Shown: piece by piece, positions 47,229 through 60,500 of the stretch
How positions within the stretch are numbered: the stretch's first letter is position 1
Layout of the letters: every line of letters begins with the position of its first letter
NCBI GenBank assembly: GCA_030248225.1
Contig: JASANE010028433.1
Coordinates: 1 to 64,000 of the forward strand
Source: Trileptium ribeirensis
Taxonomy: Eukaryota; Nematoda; Enoplea; Enoplida; Thoracostomopsidae
DNA: 64,000 bases
Direction of reading: 5' to 3'
Program-made: the position numbers and the translations under genes
Notes under the pieces: generated by a model
Database searches by the model: none
What the model saw: only the letters and a program-made list of their open reading frames with translations
Told to the model about the DNA's origin: nothing

Positions 47229-48720
47229 ATGGCGGATTCAATTAGAAACTCTGATAGCGAAGGTGGGTTATTGGGTGGTTCCAACTGGTTGTCTTGCTCA
47301 AATCAGAACCAAGGGATACCCCTCTTGAGCGTCCAATTGACGGGGTAGATCAACAGTTAGCTTGGCCAGAGGGACAACAAGGACTATCTTGGAGGGGTCG
47401 TAACCACCCAGTGTGGGAATTATATGCGGGGACCAGTGGTTTGGGGATGGTTGGTCGTGAGTGGATGCACCCCGCCAGTGTAGCTGTGGTAGACGCAAAG
47501 GACCAAATCGAATCAGCGATGAGAATTATCAAACGCTCAGCCACCAACTTAACAGCATGTAATAGCGAAGATGTAAACATCGGCTATCAACAGCAACCAC
47601 AATTTCAAAAGGCGTGGAAAAAATATCAAAACACATGAGAACGTTACGCGGCGATCTTCGCGCGGTTTTTTTCGTCTACGTCAGCTGCCGCAACGTTCAT
47701 CATAGCTACCGAAGCACAGCAAAAATTGAACGAGGTAGAAATATTTGAGGAAGCATCGGTTGTTATGCCGATTAAAACAGTTCAAACGACGTCTGGAGAA
47801 CAATGCACAACTGCCGAAGCTGTGGTAGAGTCGTTTATTCAACCAGCACCGCCGCAGCAAAGCGGTATCGGTCAATTAGCGCTTCTTGGCGAACGACAAA
47901 ACGCCATGGAAACGACTTCATTGCAGTTTAATGGTAATGACCTACGAACCGGTCGTGTTACACCGTTCGGTAACCGGTTAATTTACCGTTACTTTACGTT
48001 TTACCAAACAATGTCCAATGAACTGATACCACCACGCATGCACATGTTGTATTATTATTTGCGTGATGAATTGAAACGCGAATTCAAAAGATTGGTGAAC
48101 GTGGACGTCGCATTACTGAACGCGACTTGATCGACATCTTTTTCAAATAGGAAGAGCGTGTTCGAAATATCATTTTTCAAAAACAATGGGACGTTACAGT
48201 TACACCGAAACTATACGATTTGTTCATACGCCGATTGGCGTATGCAGTGCGTGGATTCGTTTACGAAATGGTTCGAAGGCGCAGTATCGCGATACAATAG
48301 TTTCCACAACTGCTCTTCATTGGACTTAGTCGAAGTAAATGGGAAAGTGACGTCCAACGAGATATGCGACGCTATGCCGATACGCGAACGGGTGTTTCGA
48401 GCCAAGTAGCTCGCATTCGTGATCATGTTTTTCCAGATTCAGGTTATCAGCAATTGCGCGATGATCTGGACGAAATAGAATGTCATCTGCATAACCAGCA
48501 AATATCAGGGAACTTAATGGTAGAACGGTTAGAACAATTTCAACAACTGGTTAAACGAGCGTCACGGGAAACATTACGACAATTCTCGACTATGCTTCTA
48601 CTTGAACTTCGTCATCTTACGGAATGGTACGATCGCCGTGATGATTATCCGGGACAACCAGTGTCTATGCCATTGGAAGTTGATTGGCCGTTATATTTGC
48701 CGAAACCACGTCGAGATTAA
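47229..48720 (+). pseudogene. Unknown accessory ORF of the PHD-type gypsy element
   Basis: About 495 codons in pieces that are consistent in frame: a start MADSIRNSDSEGGLLGG (47229), then 47294-47638, one TGA, 47726-48130, a frameshift, two stops (about 48150 and 48298), and 48364-48720. The protein would be hydrophilic and largely helical, with a Q/P-rich middle (about 47830) and a helical end (DDLDEIECHLHNQQ...). There is no signal peptide, furin site or C-terminal membrane segment, so it is not an obvious envelope. The position (after integrase, before the 3' LTR) is where env or accessory genes lie in gypsy elements. Not recognised. Confidence 0.6.
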
Positions 48721-49721
48721 GACAATATAACAATTTTGCTACTTTTAGCCAATTTGGCGCAACAATAAACAGTAATAGGCATAACCTTAAAAAGTACTAG
48801 TATAACCTTACTAAAATTGTCGTCATGGTTCAATATTTTGAGTTATCGCGAACGTTTAATATCAATTTTGTTTTAAAATACGTCGCGAAATCTATGTCGA
48901 ACAATTATGATGATGAACATTGCGGAAACTATAGTAGAGTCCTGATTAGGAACTCTTATAATTCTATTTGCGATTCATCGGATATCGAACAACCATGAAC
49001 GATTAATTTTGCCTCGTCATGGTCGAACACAACGATGGCAACAACAATTATGGATATTGACATTATATGGAATAAATATTGTGGAGTTCTGAATGGCAGG
49101 AACTCTGATTAATACTATTTGTCTGTGTATTTTTCTTATATTTTTATATGCACTTTGTTATAGCAACTTGTAGGGACGACTAATTCTTCACCTCGTCATG
49201 GATGGAGAAACGATGTATGCTCGCGGTGACCACATTATTCATCAACAATAACAATATATACTGTGAGTGTACTGGAATATTATGACGAATCGAGCTAGAC
49301 TCGTTAAATTTTGGTAAATTGGGGATAGCCCGTATTGATTTATATTACTTGTATTCAGCATAACTTGTGTTATATTGTGCCTTTGGAAAAATTCCGTATT
49401 ATTTTTCGATCATAAAATTAACAAAATTCATAAAAATTTAAATAATTATAAAATCCAAAAACAATCAAAATTTATAAAATTCCAAATATTTTTATTTTTC
49501 ACTTATTTTTGGTTTTGTCATAACTCTTGTCACGTTATTTTTGCTCATTATTACAGTTACGTGTAGTGCCATAGTGTCGTTGGGTTTCGAGACTATTGGA
49601 ATTTTCATTTATATATTTGATGTTACTTGTATTGTTATTTGCCATTACTTGTTATTATTATTTGCTATTACTTGTTTTCAGGTTATTATTACCCATGGGA
49701 CGTCATGGGCTTACTAAGGGG
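48721..49721. other. 3' untranslated part of the PHD-type gypsy element
   Basis: No gene. Three stretches contain CTCGTCATGGTCGAAC- or CACCTCGTCATGG-like sequence (near 48823, 49013 and 49192). The purine-rich CTAAGGGG just before 49722 is the likely polypurine tract. Confidence 0.5.
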
Positions 49722-51349
49722 TGTTGGGGCTATTGCCTTTTTCACCACAAAATTTTTCTTTTTCTTTTCCATAAAGATCGCCCCCACGCCGCTCTGGTAT
49801 TCTCTGTCGTCCTCGGCCTGGTATATGAGCGTAAAACTAAATGTAACTTTTTATCTTAACCTATGCCTAGCTATGTATTTATTTATAAATATATAAAATA
49901 TAATCAAACTTATAAAATTATCAAAATTCAACCATACCCATAACTTCCCCAAAACCTAAATTTCTTAAATAAAATCATATAGAACACACTTTTTTCTTTT
50001 TCTCCACCCCTTTTCCTACAACATATACCTCACCCATCCTTTTCTTCTACCCACAACCAAAAGTCTACCCAAAATCCATTTTTCTCTTTTTTCCTATTTT
50101 TCTACCAAAATTCAAACCCCTCCCTCTCACCCAAACCTCCACCAATCTCCCTGAAATTTTCATATCTTTGTGACATCACCACCCCGATCCACATATTAAC
50201 CCCTCTTCTTCCTCTTCTTTTTATTTCTTATAAATTCACCCTTTCCAAAAATATCCTTTTTCTCCCCTTTCTCATCTTTTTCAAATATCCCCCATTTCCC
50301 CAAAACCCTACCAATCCATCCCAAATTTTAATATCCTTTTTCCCTTACCACCCCTATTCATATATCCACTCCAGCCCTTTCCCATTCCTCTATTTTTCAT
50401 AAATTTCTATTTTCCAAAATTCCCATTTTTCTCCAACTTTTCACATGTTTCAAACATCTCCCATTTCCTAAATATTTAACCCCCACTCCTCAAATTTAAA
50501 ATACAAACTCCCCTACCTACCCCTTCACCATATTAAAATTTCACCATCCACGTCTCTCTACTTTTCTCAAACCCCACCCACCTTTTTACCCCATTTCTCA
50601 TTTCAAATTTTTCTTTAAAATTCTTCTAAATTATATAATAAATATATCATATATATGTTATTATTGTCACGGCGAGCGCGTATAACTCTAATACGGTACG
50701 GGGTACCGTTTGTTTTCGCCAGTTGAACGTATTTCATATTAATAAATAGTTACTTGTCTCGATATATGCTGTTGTAATTTTGAATTATTATTATTGATTA
50801 TTATGATGTTGAGTTTTTCGAGTTGATGTTGTAGCGAAGCTAGTCCTCCTAACAAGTTTCAATAAGAACCTATATTATGTATAATGTAGCACTCAGGACC
50901 TAGGACTCAGCTCACCACACAAGCTTAGTGTAAACATTCAAGAAATATCGAGGACACAGGACTCTCTGAGCAAAACCAGTCACGGCTAAGTTAACTAATT
51001 CAATCTTAAACACAGAAAGCTAGGACACACACTCACTAAAACCTCTCTTATTATTGCCCCAAGTATTTTACTATGGTCAATAATAACCAACAATTGAAAA
51101 CGGTGAGAGCGACCGTGAGGTCTAATAGTACTGCAGGGAAACTACAGTTAAAATTCTAGCAAATCAGGGAAGGGGATAAGCGTCCTCCCAACAAAATCTA
51201 CCTTATAATATAGGAAGGGAATAATTCGTCCTTCCTCACACAATAACTTTTAATGCTAGTGCTAAACACTTGAAGAGCTACTTACCAGCTGCGGTTTCTT
51301 CGGAGATTAACTCGCCTATAGATATACAAAGTTACGACTATGCAGTATG

Positions 51350-51860
51350 GATTCTCCACTCATTTGTTGGCGTTGTTCTAACGCGGCTTCATGAAACATT
51401 GACCATTCGTGAGTGAGGAGGGCAGTTTTCAAGGCCCTAACTAAATTATTATAATTTCTCCTAGAAGCATCAGGCACTCTCTCATATGCGTCTCGCGCTC
51501 TGTCTCTTAAATATGCGGGAAGCACCCTTACTTTCATGTTATCATCCATAATTTTAGCATCGCTAACCAAATCGAAATTTTCTAGCCAAGAGTTAAAATC
51601 TTGACCCGTAAGGTCAGCACGAAAGAGTGTAATACAAAGATCCGGCTCATTATTCCCGACGAACCCGCTGTGATACTTCATCCACCTCACTCGAGAGGTC
51701 TCTCAAACCATGGTCCAGCCTAGTGGCTAGATCTTTTATAACGAGATCAAGTTGACCTATATTTTTGGCTAAGCTCTCCATGTGCTGATTCTCACAATCA
51801 CTTTCGAAAAATGAACTATCCTGTTCGTCGTCTGTTAACTCTAAATTATGCAGAGTAGTC
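51350..51860 (-). pseudogene. gag: Partial gag of the nested element
   Basis: Starts (minus strand) with TDDEQDSSFFESDCENQ, homologous to MDDEQDSSYFETDFENQ at 3227, though the ATG has become ACA. After a frameshift near 51660 the frame 51690-51316 continues NEPDLCITLFRADLTGQDF through EWSMFHEAALEQRQQ and is cut at 51349, where LTR sequence takes over and supplies the last residues by chance. It contains the capsid part that is deleted from gag at 3356 in the giant provirus. Confidence 0.85.
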
Positions 51861-51974
51861 CTATTACGTAGCTGAGAGCTAGCCGTGATTAGGTACTTGT
51901 GTTATTTTAGTTCAACTCACAACTACCAATGAATTTGTCATTAATCCAAGTTCAGACCCGATTAAGAAAATCGA

Positions 51975-51992
51975 ATCTCGGTGGGACCTCCA
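51975..51992 (-). promoter_or_regulatory. Primer-binding site, tRNA-Gln
   Basis: On the minus strand TGGAGGTCCCACCGAGAT, two bases after the LTR end, is complementary to the 3' end of eukaryotic tRNA-Gln including the CCA tail. It is well conserved, unlike the copy at 3083. Confidence 0.8.
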
Positions 51993-51994
51993 AC

Positions 51995-53994
51995 TGTAGC
52001 GAAGCTAGTCCTCCTAACAAGTTTCAATAAGAACCTATATTATGTATAATGTAGCACTCAGGACCTAGGACTCAGCTCACCACACAAGCTTAGTGTAAAC
52101 ATCCAAGAAATATCGAGGACACAGGACTCTCTGAGCAAAACCAGTCACGGCTAAGTTAACTAATTCAATCTTAAACACAGAAAGCTAGGACACACACTCA
52201 CTAAAACCTCTCTTATTATTGCCCCAAGTATTTTACTATGGTCAATAATAAGCAACAATTGAAAACGGTGAGAGCGACCGTGAGGTCTAATAGTACTGCA
52301 GGGCAACCACAGTTAAAATTCTAGCAAATCAGGGAAGGGGATAAGCGTCCTCCCAACAAAATCTACCTTATAATATAGGAAGGGAATAATTCGTCCTTCC
52401 TCACACAATAACTTTTAATGCTAGTGCTAAACACTTGAAGAGCTACTTACCAGCTGCGGTTTCTTCGGAGATTAACTCGCCTATAGGTATACAAAGTTAC
52501 GACTATGCAGTATGTGTTCCCCAAGCTATCCTTAAGTATATTATGTAACAGGGTACCGAAAAGAACAATTGTTGAAAACAGTGAGTGTGACCATGAGGTC
52601 TGATAATAGACAGATAAATCTGCAACCAATACAAGCTAAAGGTACCGAAAGGAAGGGAATTAGCGTCCTTCCCTGCTATACACTTAACTCTTAAGCCACC
52701 AGAAGACGACCAAACGTCTTAGCTAATAGGGTACCAGAGTTACTCAAACTCCACCACTAATTTCCCAATTGCTACTGTGTTACAGTGTGCTTACACTCAG
52801 CACTTAAGAAAAATTTCAACATAAATAATAAGAGAACTACTTACCAGCGGCAACAGCATCGGAGATTAACTCACCGACTGAGCTGTGCAACTCGCTTATA
52901 TACCCGAGAGCCTTCCCCAGATCTAGATTTCCCCAGACTTACGAATTCTAGGAAAACCACCTACCTAGCAAAATTTTAAAGTGCTGCCTCGATGGTATGT
53001 GGTTTTAAGATGATTTTGCAACAATTAACTACACAAAAATAATCAGTGTCATAAATCCCTTGAATAAAGCATCGGCAATAGCTACACAGTATAATTCACT
53101 GTGTTATACATCAATAAATTGAGAAAAATGATCAACAATTAGAGTCAGAAATCCCGATAATACACCAGGTTATGTGGCAAAATGCAAACAAACAGCAAAC
53201 AAAAATATAATATAAACAGTTTTCTAGAACCTGTACAAATTTAAATCATAATGAAGGCAATTTTCTGGCACAACAGAATAATTCAACTCAAGCAACAACG
53301 ATGCATTAATTTCTCTCGAAGCTTCCACAACGTGGTACAACATTAAATAACATTATTATTTCTTTAAGCCTACCAGCGCCACCAGCAGCGTACGCGAACA
53401 GCACAGCCAAGGCACGAAATTTCATTGTTTTACAGTAAAGAACAATCATGGAAACAACCAACACATGTGAAAACTACATAAACAAGAGACAAAACATCAA
53501 CACGTGGCATTCGCAATTACATACATTATTTATTGTTTTATGCTGCATTTGTAACATTCGCAAACTTCCTGCACTCAGCCCATGAGGGCGAACTCACCAA
53601 TCAATCATTAAACCATGAGTCACAACACAATTTGTAGACACTGCTGCTGCCTGGATCATAAGGTTGACCACTCCACCAAAAAGCCGCCCCGAAATTTACA
53701 CCTGGTCGCGACGTTCGTTTGCAACCTAGTATAGCAGAACTTATTTAAACTCAAACGACACAGTCATCACTACCAAAACCAAGAGGTTTTTTATTATTTT
53801 GAGCTCGCACAAGATCAACAAAAACTAACTGCACAATTGCTGCAACATCATCAGCAACAACAAAAAAACTGCAGGAGCCCTCACGTTTACTTAGACATAT
53901 GTTTTGCAAAACATAGATATCCATTGATTGCAAGATTTATAGCCGGCCGGTCAGGCTACACTTTTAAAACAAACGGCAGACGATCCTCGTTTCA
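51995..53994 (-). repeat. Full 5' LTR of the nested element
   Basis: 2000 bp. On the minus strand it holds TATATAAG (52903-52896), a TCAGTC initiator (52881-52876) and two strong splice donors CTGGTAAGTAG (about 52858 and 52450), each preceded by a GAGTTAATCTCCGA-G block, so the leader region is an internal duplication. One hairpin motif GCCCATGAGGGCGAACTCACC lies at about 53579-53600 on the plus strand. Confidence 0.88.
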
Positions 53995-55176
53995 ATGTCC
54001 TAGCTAGGCAGGGACGGAATAACAGAGTGCTACGTGTTATTCGAAGTTGAAGGATGTTGTTTATCGGTTAATTTCATTACATAGAGTTTAACTAGTTCAG
54101 TTGTTGGACTGCATGGTCGTTATGAATTTATTCGGCGATTATGAGTTTATTTGGTAAAATGCTAGCTACTGTACTAGAAGTTTCGATCATATGGCGTGTA
54201 ATTTCTAATGGCTTGTTTCACGATTTCTATTTATTTTTATAAAACTAATAGGCGTCACTTGGTGAGGAATAGCGTAGCGATTTGTACCGTCTTATTTCTC
54301 GGTTTAACGCGATCTGCGACTTTTCTCGGGTATAATATAGGGATATAACGTGTTAACTGTATTACATTCTAAATTAATACGGATCTGCTTGGAGGCCGAC
54401 TGCGTTTTATCCGAGGTTCTTATTAGGTCGTCGCCATATTTTTATTGCTGTAGTATCGTTTATATTGGTTCGTCGCTAGTGATCACAGGCCGGTATGCGT
54501 TAGTTAGCAAAACAATTGAAGAAGTTGCACTGAATGGTTTTGGATTAAATTGACATTGAAGTGAGTTACAAGAAATGCGATGTATCGTGGGAAGTAACGA
54601 GCTTAATTTTGCATTTACTCTGATATTTCTCTTGAAGATGGGCAATCTATGTAGCAACTCAGCTACAGTACTGGCACGTCACGAAAAGAGTAACTTGTGG
54701 TAACTGGCTACTGACTCGTGATATGTCTATGTTAATTGTTTCGAAGTGCTTTCTTGTAAGCTCGAGTGTTAAACGAAGTTTACCAAACTAAACATCTAAG
54801 CAAGTTTAAACTACGCAAGTTTCGACTGTTGAATTTCGCTGTTGGAAATATGCACCTTGTTCTTCTGGAGAATAAATTTACGACCGCTGTCTGTTGTTAA
54901 CTCCAGTCAAGAAGAGCGTTATAAAGTCTCCGTAACGAACTACCGAGCTGTTAGCTGTTGCATTTGCGGCTCACGTACTAGATTTGACTTTGAATTATCA
55001 CCACTACTCTGGTACGCCAGACCACGAACTCGCGCACCCCAACTGTTAGGGTAGTATTAATTGTTGGCCTGAACTGTGGATAAACTGTATTTTTGGTGTA
55101 TTATAGTGGTCGCTGGGTGTCGGAGCGCCGCGTAAGCACGAATCCACACGCCGTCGAAAAAGATTAAGCTCCGACA

Positions 55177-56407
55177 CGCCTTATTTGTCGTACGGTTCCG
55201 GAATGTCCAAATAATTTGCCAGGGAAACATTTTCTAGAGTTATTTTTTCAGCGGCATAAAGACCAATTGGGACAGCGAATCGCTGAGCCGCTACCGGCAG
55301 GGTGGGCTAGCGTGGGCCCTACCGAAATTAATCAGTATTTCGACCGTGTAGAACGTTATCTGGAAAATTTGCCGCCTGAGAACATTTTTAACATGGATGA
55401 GACGAATGTTTCTGGTGCTGCAAAACCGAAAAAAGTTTTTTGTTCGCGGGGCTCGAAACATGTCCGTATTGTCAAAAACACCTCTAAAGCTTGTGTAACG
55501 ATTGCTTTTTGCGGGTCAACAGACGGAACGCTGCTTCCGCCATTTGTGGTTTACCGCGCTCAGTATTGCCATGCTGCATGGTGCCGCGTGGGCCTTCGTG
55601 GCCCACCACTGTGCGACAAGAGATCTTGTGCATGTGGAACAAGATATTGTTCAACTGCTCATAGTTGGCTCGACGGTGCTTCGTTCGTAGAATGGTTTCA
55701 ATGTATTTTTTGCCTCAAGTAAACAACTTGCATGATTATTGACAATTTTTCCTGTCATTTTTGCCCTATTGTTGTAAACTCCTGTTATGTCAAATGACAT
55801 CGACATGATACCTCTCCCGCCTAATGCAACCCATCTTACGGAGCCACTAGATCTTAGCTTTTTCAAACCACTAAACGCGTGGAAAACTTCGCTTGAAAAC
55901 TACCGACACCAATATCCTGGCTAATCGTTCGTCGACAAGGCTGATTTTCCAAGCGTTCTGAACAATGCGTCAAATCGGGTGACAGATCCAAACTCGTTAT
56001 TGGTAAATTCGTTTGCCGCTGTCGGGTTGGTTCCTGTCGACCGCGAAGTCGTTCTGAAACGAGTACCTACGCAAGTACCTCATGATTCAGTCGGAAATGC
56101 TTTAGTAGCTCGGCTCAATGAAATTCGGTAAGAAAAATACTTATTTGTGTTTTTGGCTCGTTCCTTGCAGTATACGAAACAAAGCGAAGTTATCCTAAAG
56201 TTCCTGGAGCACATTGATGGCGTAAAGAAAACAATTTATCCGTGGCCCAAGCGCGACGATATCTTATCGTTGCCGTTTTCAGAAGTTCTTTGTGTCGTCA
56301 GCAAATCACTTAAAGTTTGTTCGTTGAAATCAGCCGATTTTAAGTTGGATGACGAAACAGTAGATGAAATTGAGCGATGTTTTTTACACTACGTGAAAAA
56401 CAAATAA
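55177..56407 (+). pseudogene. pogo-like (DDE_1) transposase, broken
   Basis: Transposase of the Tc1/mariner superfamily, pogo/Tigger-like branch. The frame from the gypsy target site gives NNLPGKHFLELFFQRHK (end of the CENP-B-like DNA-binding part), then ENIFNMDETNVSGAA (first catalytic Asp), GSKHVRIVKNTSKACVTIAF and DGTLLPPFVVYRAQ. After frameshifts near 55565 and 55720 the conserved LPPNATHLTEPLDLSFFKPL block (third catalytic position) appears at about 55812-55875, with a stop at 55921. A final open part (56147-56407: EVILKFLEHIDG...LPFSEVLCVVSKSL) resembles the C-terminal domain of such transposases. A stop or 40-50 bp intron-like GTAAGA...TTGCAG separates it (56131-56170). The 5' half lies before 39576. 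Confidence 0.85.
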
Positions 56408-57572
56408 GTACCTATATCACGGTCAGCTGCTTTACTGGGTGATTTAGTATCTGACTAATTGTGCATTTAATTATATTAGTGCGTGGAATTTCACCAGTTA
56501 TTTTTAAAGACAAACTTACTGAGCAATGTTGCGTCCAGAAACCGCAATTTAATACAGAAGTCCAACTTACGCTATGACTGAATCGTAATAATTTAGTTGT
56601 GGAAACATCACGACTTGACAAAAAAAGTAAGAGCAACGTCGACCCCAGATGGGATCTATAACATTCGTAATTCAAAGTGCACAAAAAGTTGTCTATATAT
56701 TCACGTCTTGTATTATGATACATTATTCTGATTTTGAAAGAGAAACAAAAGATTGGAAAAAACCATGTTTTTGTGACCAAAGTTGCGCGACTCTCTTTAG
56801 GGCACGACCACTGATCACGCAAAGAAGGACGCGCACCAACGCAACGTCCCACTGGCATACTATATACTGGCTACACCTCGGACCACAATCTTTCGGTGAC
56901 GACCCCCGTCCTTTAATACCGACAGCCGCCATAAGGAAAAATACCCAACAACCCCTACCCCTTTTCTATGACATTTTGAGAAGAGATTTTGCAATTGGGT
57001 CTACATATTTTTGGCTTAGGCGGTAAATTTTAGTTTATATATTTGCATCACGCCAACAAGACGAGGGCACTTTATGTGAATGTCTCATGCTAAAGTTTAT
57101 TTGGAAACACAAAACATTTCCATTGCCAAGGCTAGTTTCGTTCTTTTCTTGTCTTTTCATCGTAAATCAGTTTATAATACGTTATTACTATTGCAGCCAA
57201 AATGTATTTACACTCAGATTTAGACTCACTAATAAGCTGTCGTTTTCATTTTTTGGAGGATTTGTAATCTTGTTAATCAAATAACCCGTCTACATTTAGC
57301 GTTTTTCGGACTTACTATCTTTTGAGACTCATATTATTAATTTTCAGTTGTTTTTGGACTATCTATATTTTTCAATTTTGTTGCAGCTTGTTAAAACGAT
57401 ACTAGCGAAGCGAGCGAAATTACCATTGAAGCTGCTAATTGCAGAAATCGAGAAAAGTTCTTTGTCTGTCGGTGTAATTCATAACTCATCTTTCTTTCGG
57501 TGGATGGATTTCGACAAAATTGTTTGTTTGATAGAAAAAGTAATGACGATGTGTCCTTCAGTTGAACTGTAA
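56408..57572. other. DNA between pogo transposase and solo LTR
   Basis: Mostly non-coding. An ORF at 57348-57572 (…AKLPLKLLIAEIEKSSLSVGVI…PSVEL) ends with a TAA that coincides with the last three bases of the GTAA target duplication, directly before the LTR. The product is not recognised. A possible further exon or tail of the pogo element. Confidence 0.35.
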
Positions 57573-60500
57573 TGATACGTGTGTCCTAGTATGAATCATT
57601 CCATCAAAGAAACCTATATGATAACATCCCTACTGTTGCATGAATAGTTGTTTTGTTAAACGCCGTATATTTGTGATCGAAACTGTAATATAGCTAGCCA
57701 AACGAAATTTGCATAACATTTCAGACTTCGCTGATTTAATAATGGATCCGTGACAACAATGATACGAGTTTCAGAGTTCTGGTCATAAGCTTTTGACTGT
57801 GGATTGTTTTATCGGTGTTGGTGTGGCGTGTAAGGTGCGCTGGCGTATCTTGTTATATCGTCGATATTTGTACGCAGTGTGGCGAGGGTTTTTGACTGAA
57901 GTTTGAGTTTGGTGCCGTTATGTCACTGCTTGAAGTGAGTAGTTTTACTCAATAATCATTAATTTATTGGTGGATATTAAATTGTTACCAGGAAGGCTAC
58001 TGTGTGGCGGCCCTGCAATTTAAGATCAAATTGAGCCTGGACTTGCGAGCAATTGGAAGTTGCGTAAAAATCATAGTTCACTACACATTCGAATCGGTTG
58101 GGATGTCTGTTTAGCGTTATATAGGCTGCTATTGAAATTGAAAAAATTGGGTTTTGAGATCTAGTAATGGTCGCTTGCAATCATTGGTTCCCTCCAGTAT
58201 GAGTTTGCACTGGTTGAGATATTTTCTTTACCCATTAAAACTGAAAAAATCTAAAAAATATACTTCCACAAGATCGATTGATTGTTGGAACTAGCGAAAA
58301 ATGCTGGGTTTCTGTAATGCAGCAGTGATACAAAATGCCACGTTCCGATGCGCATGATAGGGCACTTCCTGCTATATATGTGTAGCTCATTTGTGACCGT
58401 AGACCAATGAGTCTTAACCAAAAGAAATTAGATAACATCTTGAGTGTGAACTTGGTTATTTTAAGAAGTAGTATATATTCTCTAAAGCTTTGCAGCATTA
58501 TCGGCATCTATAATAGCTCGCATGTTGCCAATTACTTATATTAAAAATTAAAGTCTTTCATAATAATAATAATTTATGTACTCCATTTTGGGTGAACTTT
58601 TTTTCGGATGAATATAAAAGAAGTCTGATCCCCTGATTCAAAACTGAGCAACAAAGCTTTGCTGAGTGACCCTAGCAACAGGTTTTACAATATATTGTTT
58701 GTGTGTATATAGGTACAAATAAAAGTTAAACCGGCTAACACACGGTTTGCAACCTTTCAAATATATATTTCTATAGCAGTTCCTTCGGATGCCCGGCATT
58801 TTGATAATGCTGTATTTTGCGAAACCAACAATTAATTTGTTTGAACTATCGATGTTTTCAATAACTGCAGTCAGAAGTCAAAACATATTTTGGAGTGTGT
58901 AGGCATTTAAAGCTTAGGTTGCAGTCTGTATTGCTATTGAATGTTGGTGCCAACTATTAATTGTCGGGAAGAAGAAAGACTTTTTGTGAGCATGCAAGCG
59001 AAACTTGTATTTTCTTGAAGCGTCTACTTCGATAAATGAAACACCTTTCTATACTCTTCGATCCCCCTGTGTACATAGTACTCATTTGTGAAAAAGTGGT
59101 TAGTAATAAAATGAATTAGACCCGAATTCTAGTGTGATGTTTGCAACACTTATCGTGGTGCGCAATAATTTTGTTTTTGTTCTGTCTTAACTGTTGAAGT
59201 CAGAAGAGTCAAAAATGCGAAATGTTTCCGCCGTAAATTTCGCGTAAAGTAATAGGCGGTTTAAATAGTTTTTGAGCTAGAAAATTATGATTTCTGCTTT
59301 GTAATTAGATTTTCGTTCGTGATTTGTTGGAAAAGAGGTTACGCAACTAAGTGTATTACAATATTTTCGAGATGAAAGTACATCACTCAGAGTTTATCCT
59401 TATATCTTTATCGATCAATTCGTTTTCTAAGGTACACGTTCTAGTCATCCGCCATTTGGAGTACTGTGTGGATTCACTACTTTACTGGTCGTTTGGTATG
59501 ATGAGCGCGTGTCGCTAATTGATCAGGACAATTTCACCTTACGAATACAATCGTCGAAAATTGGCCATGTATTCCGTAATCGTGCGTAACTTTGACAGCT
59601 GGCATCGTCAATGGTTGGACTAAACATGCGTCGCTGTTATATAGTTAGAAAAGCGAAACATAGGCAATAATTGGGCTATGCATTTAAATACTACAGAGAA
59701 CAGAAATCTTACCTGGGCCGTTGCAGTTTCTGTTAGATTGAGAGCTATAAATTTTCCTTTGATTCAAACAACTCAGCGATGACTTTATATTATTTAGAAA
59801 TTCGTGTGTTTTTGAAACATAATTTAGAAACTCGTGTATTTTATAGCTATTGCGGATTGTTTTATGTCCCAATGAAAGAACTGAGAATTTGTTTTTATTA
59901 GCGGGTTGCTAGTATGCCAAAAAATTATAGAAGTTTGATATGACAGATTTTTGACATTTTAGCTGGTCGAAATTATTTAATTTTACTTTGAGCATGGAAC
60001 ATGTTTAAATTGTACAAGCACCGATAATTTCTACCTCCGTATTTCTTTTGCTAATTTAAATCCCGTGTTCTGCTCTAACTTACATTAGGCTCAATCTATT
60101 TCTCATTATGATGGGATAACAGTGTCGAAGTTATCTCCCGTGTGTAATGTGTTGTTAATTATGCAGCCGAACATTAGCAATAAAATGTATAAGAAAATGC
60201 AATTGAGACTGTGTAGGATATAAAATATCGCTCCCGTAGACAACGCGTTATGCCGGCATGTATCTAAGCTTTTATCTCCCATTCCTCATGCTCATCTTAA
60301 GATGATCTTAGTTATTAGGTCATAAACCATAGTATACGCCCAACAGTAATTAGACGGCTGTTACTCCGTTTGTTTGGAGGAGTAAAAAAATGAAGATATC
60401 TAGATGAATTAGCTAAAGTCGGTATTGCTGGTGGTAGCGAATTCTAGTTCCTTATAGGGGGTTCATCGTATTATGATTGCTTTTCAAAGATCCATGTTTC

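Larger units (their letters stand above)
50830..53994 (-). mobile_element. Deleted gypsy-type retroelement nested in the LTR, minus strand
   Basis: TG...CA ends (TGTAGCGAAG at 50830, TTTCA at 53994) are flanked by ATGT on both sides (50826-50829, 53995-53998). In its own direction it consists of a 2.0 kb LTR (53994-51995), a primer site, the first part of gag, and a 520 bp piece of the 3' LTR (51349-50830). Pol, the rest of gag and the 3' U3 are gone. The primer site, gag and R-U5 match the giant provirus, but U3 does not, so this is a sister subfamily. The two copies of the 520 bp LTR piece differ at only a handful of positions, so it is the youngest retroelement in the window. Confidence 0.93.
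49722..55176 (+). repeat. 3' LTR of the PHD-type gypsy element, split by an insertion
   Basis: 49722-50829 and 53995-55176 together match the 5' LTR at 39576-41841 end to end, from TGTTGGGGCT to CTCCGACA. The insertion between them carries the 4 bp target duplication ATGT. Small indels and substitutions relative to the 5' LTR show that the element is not new. Confidence 0.95.
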
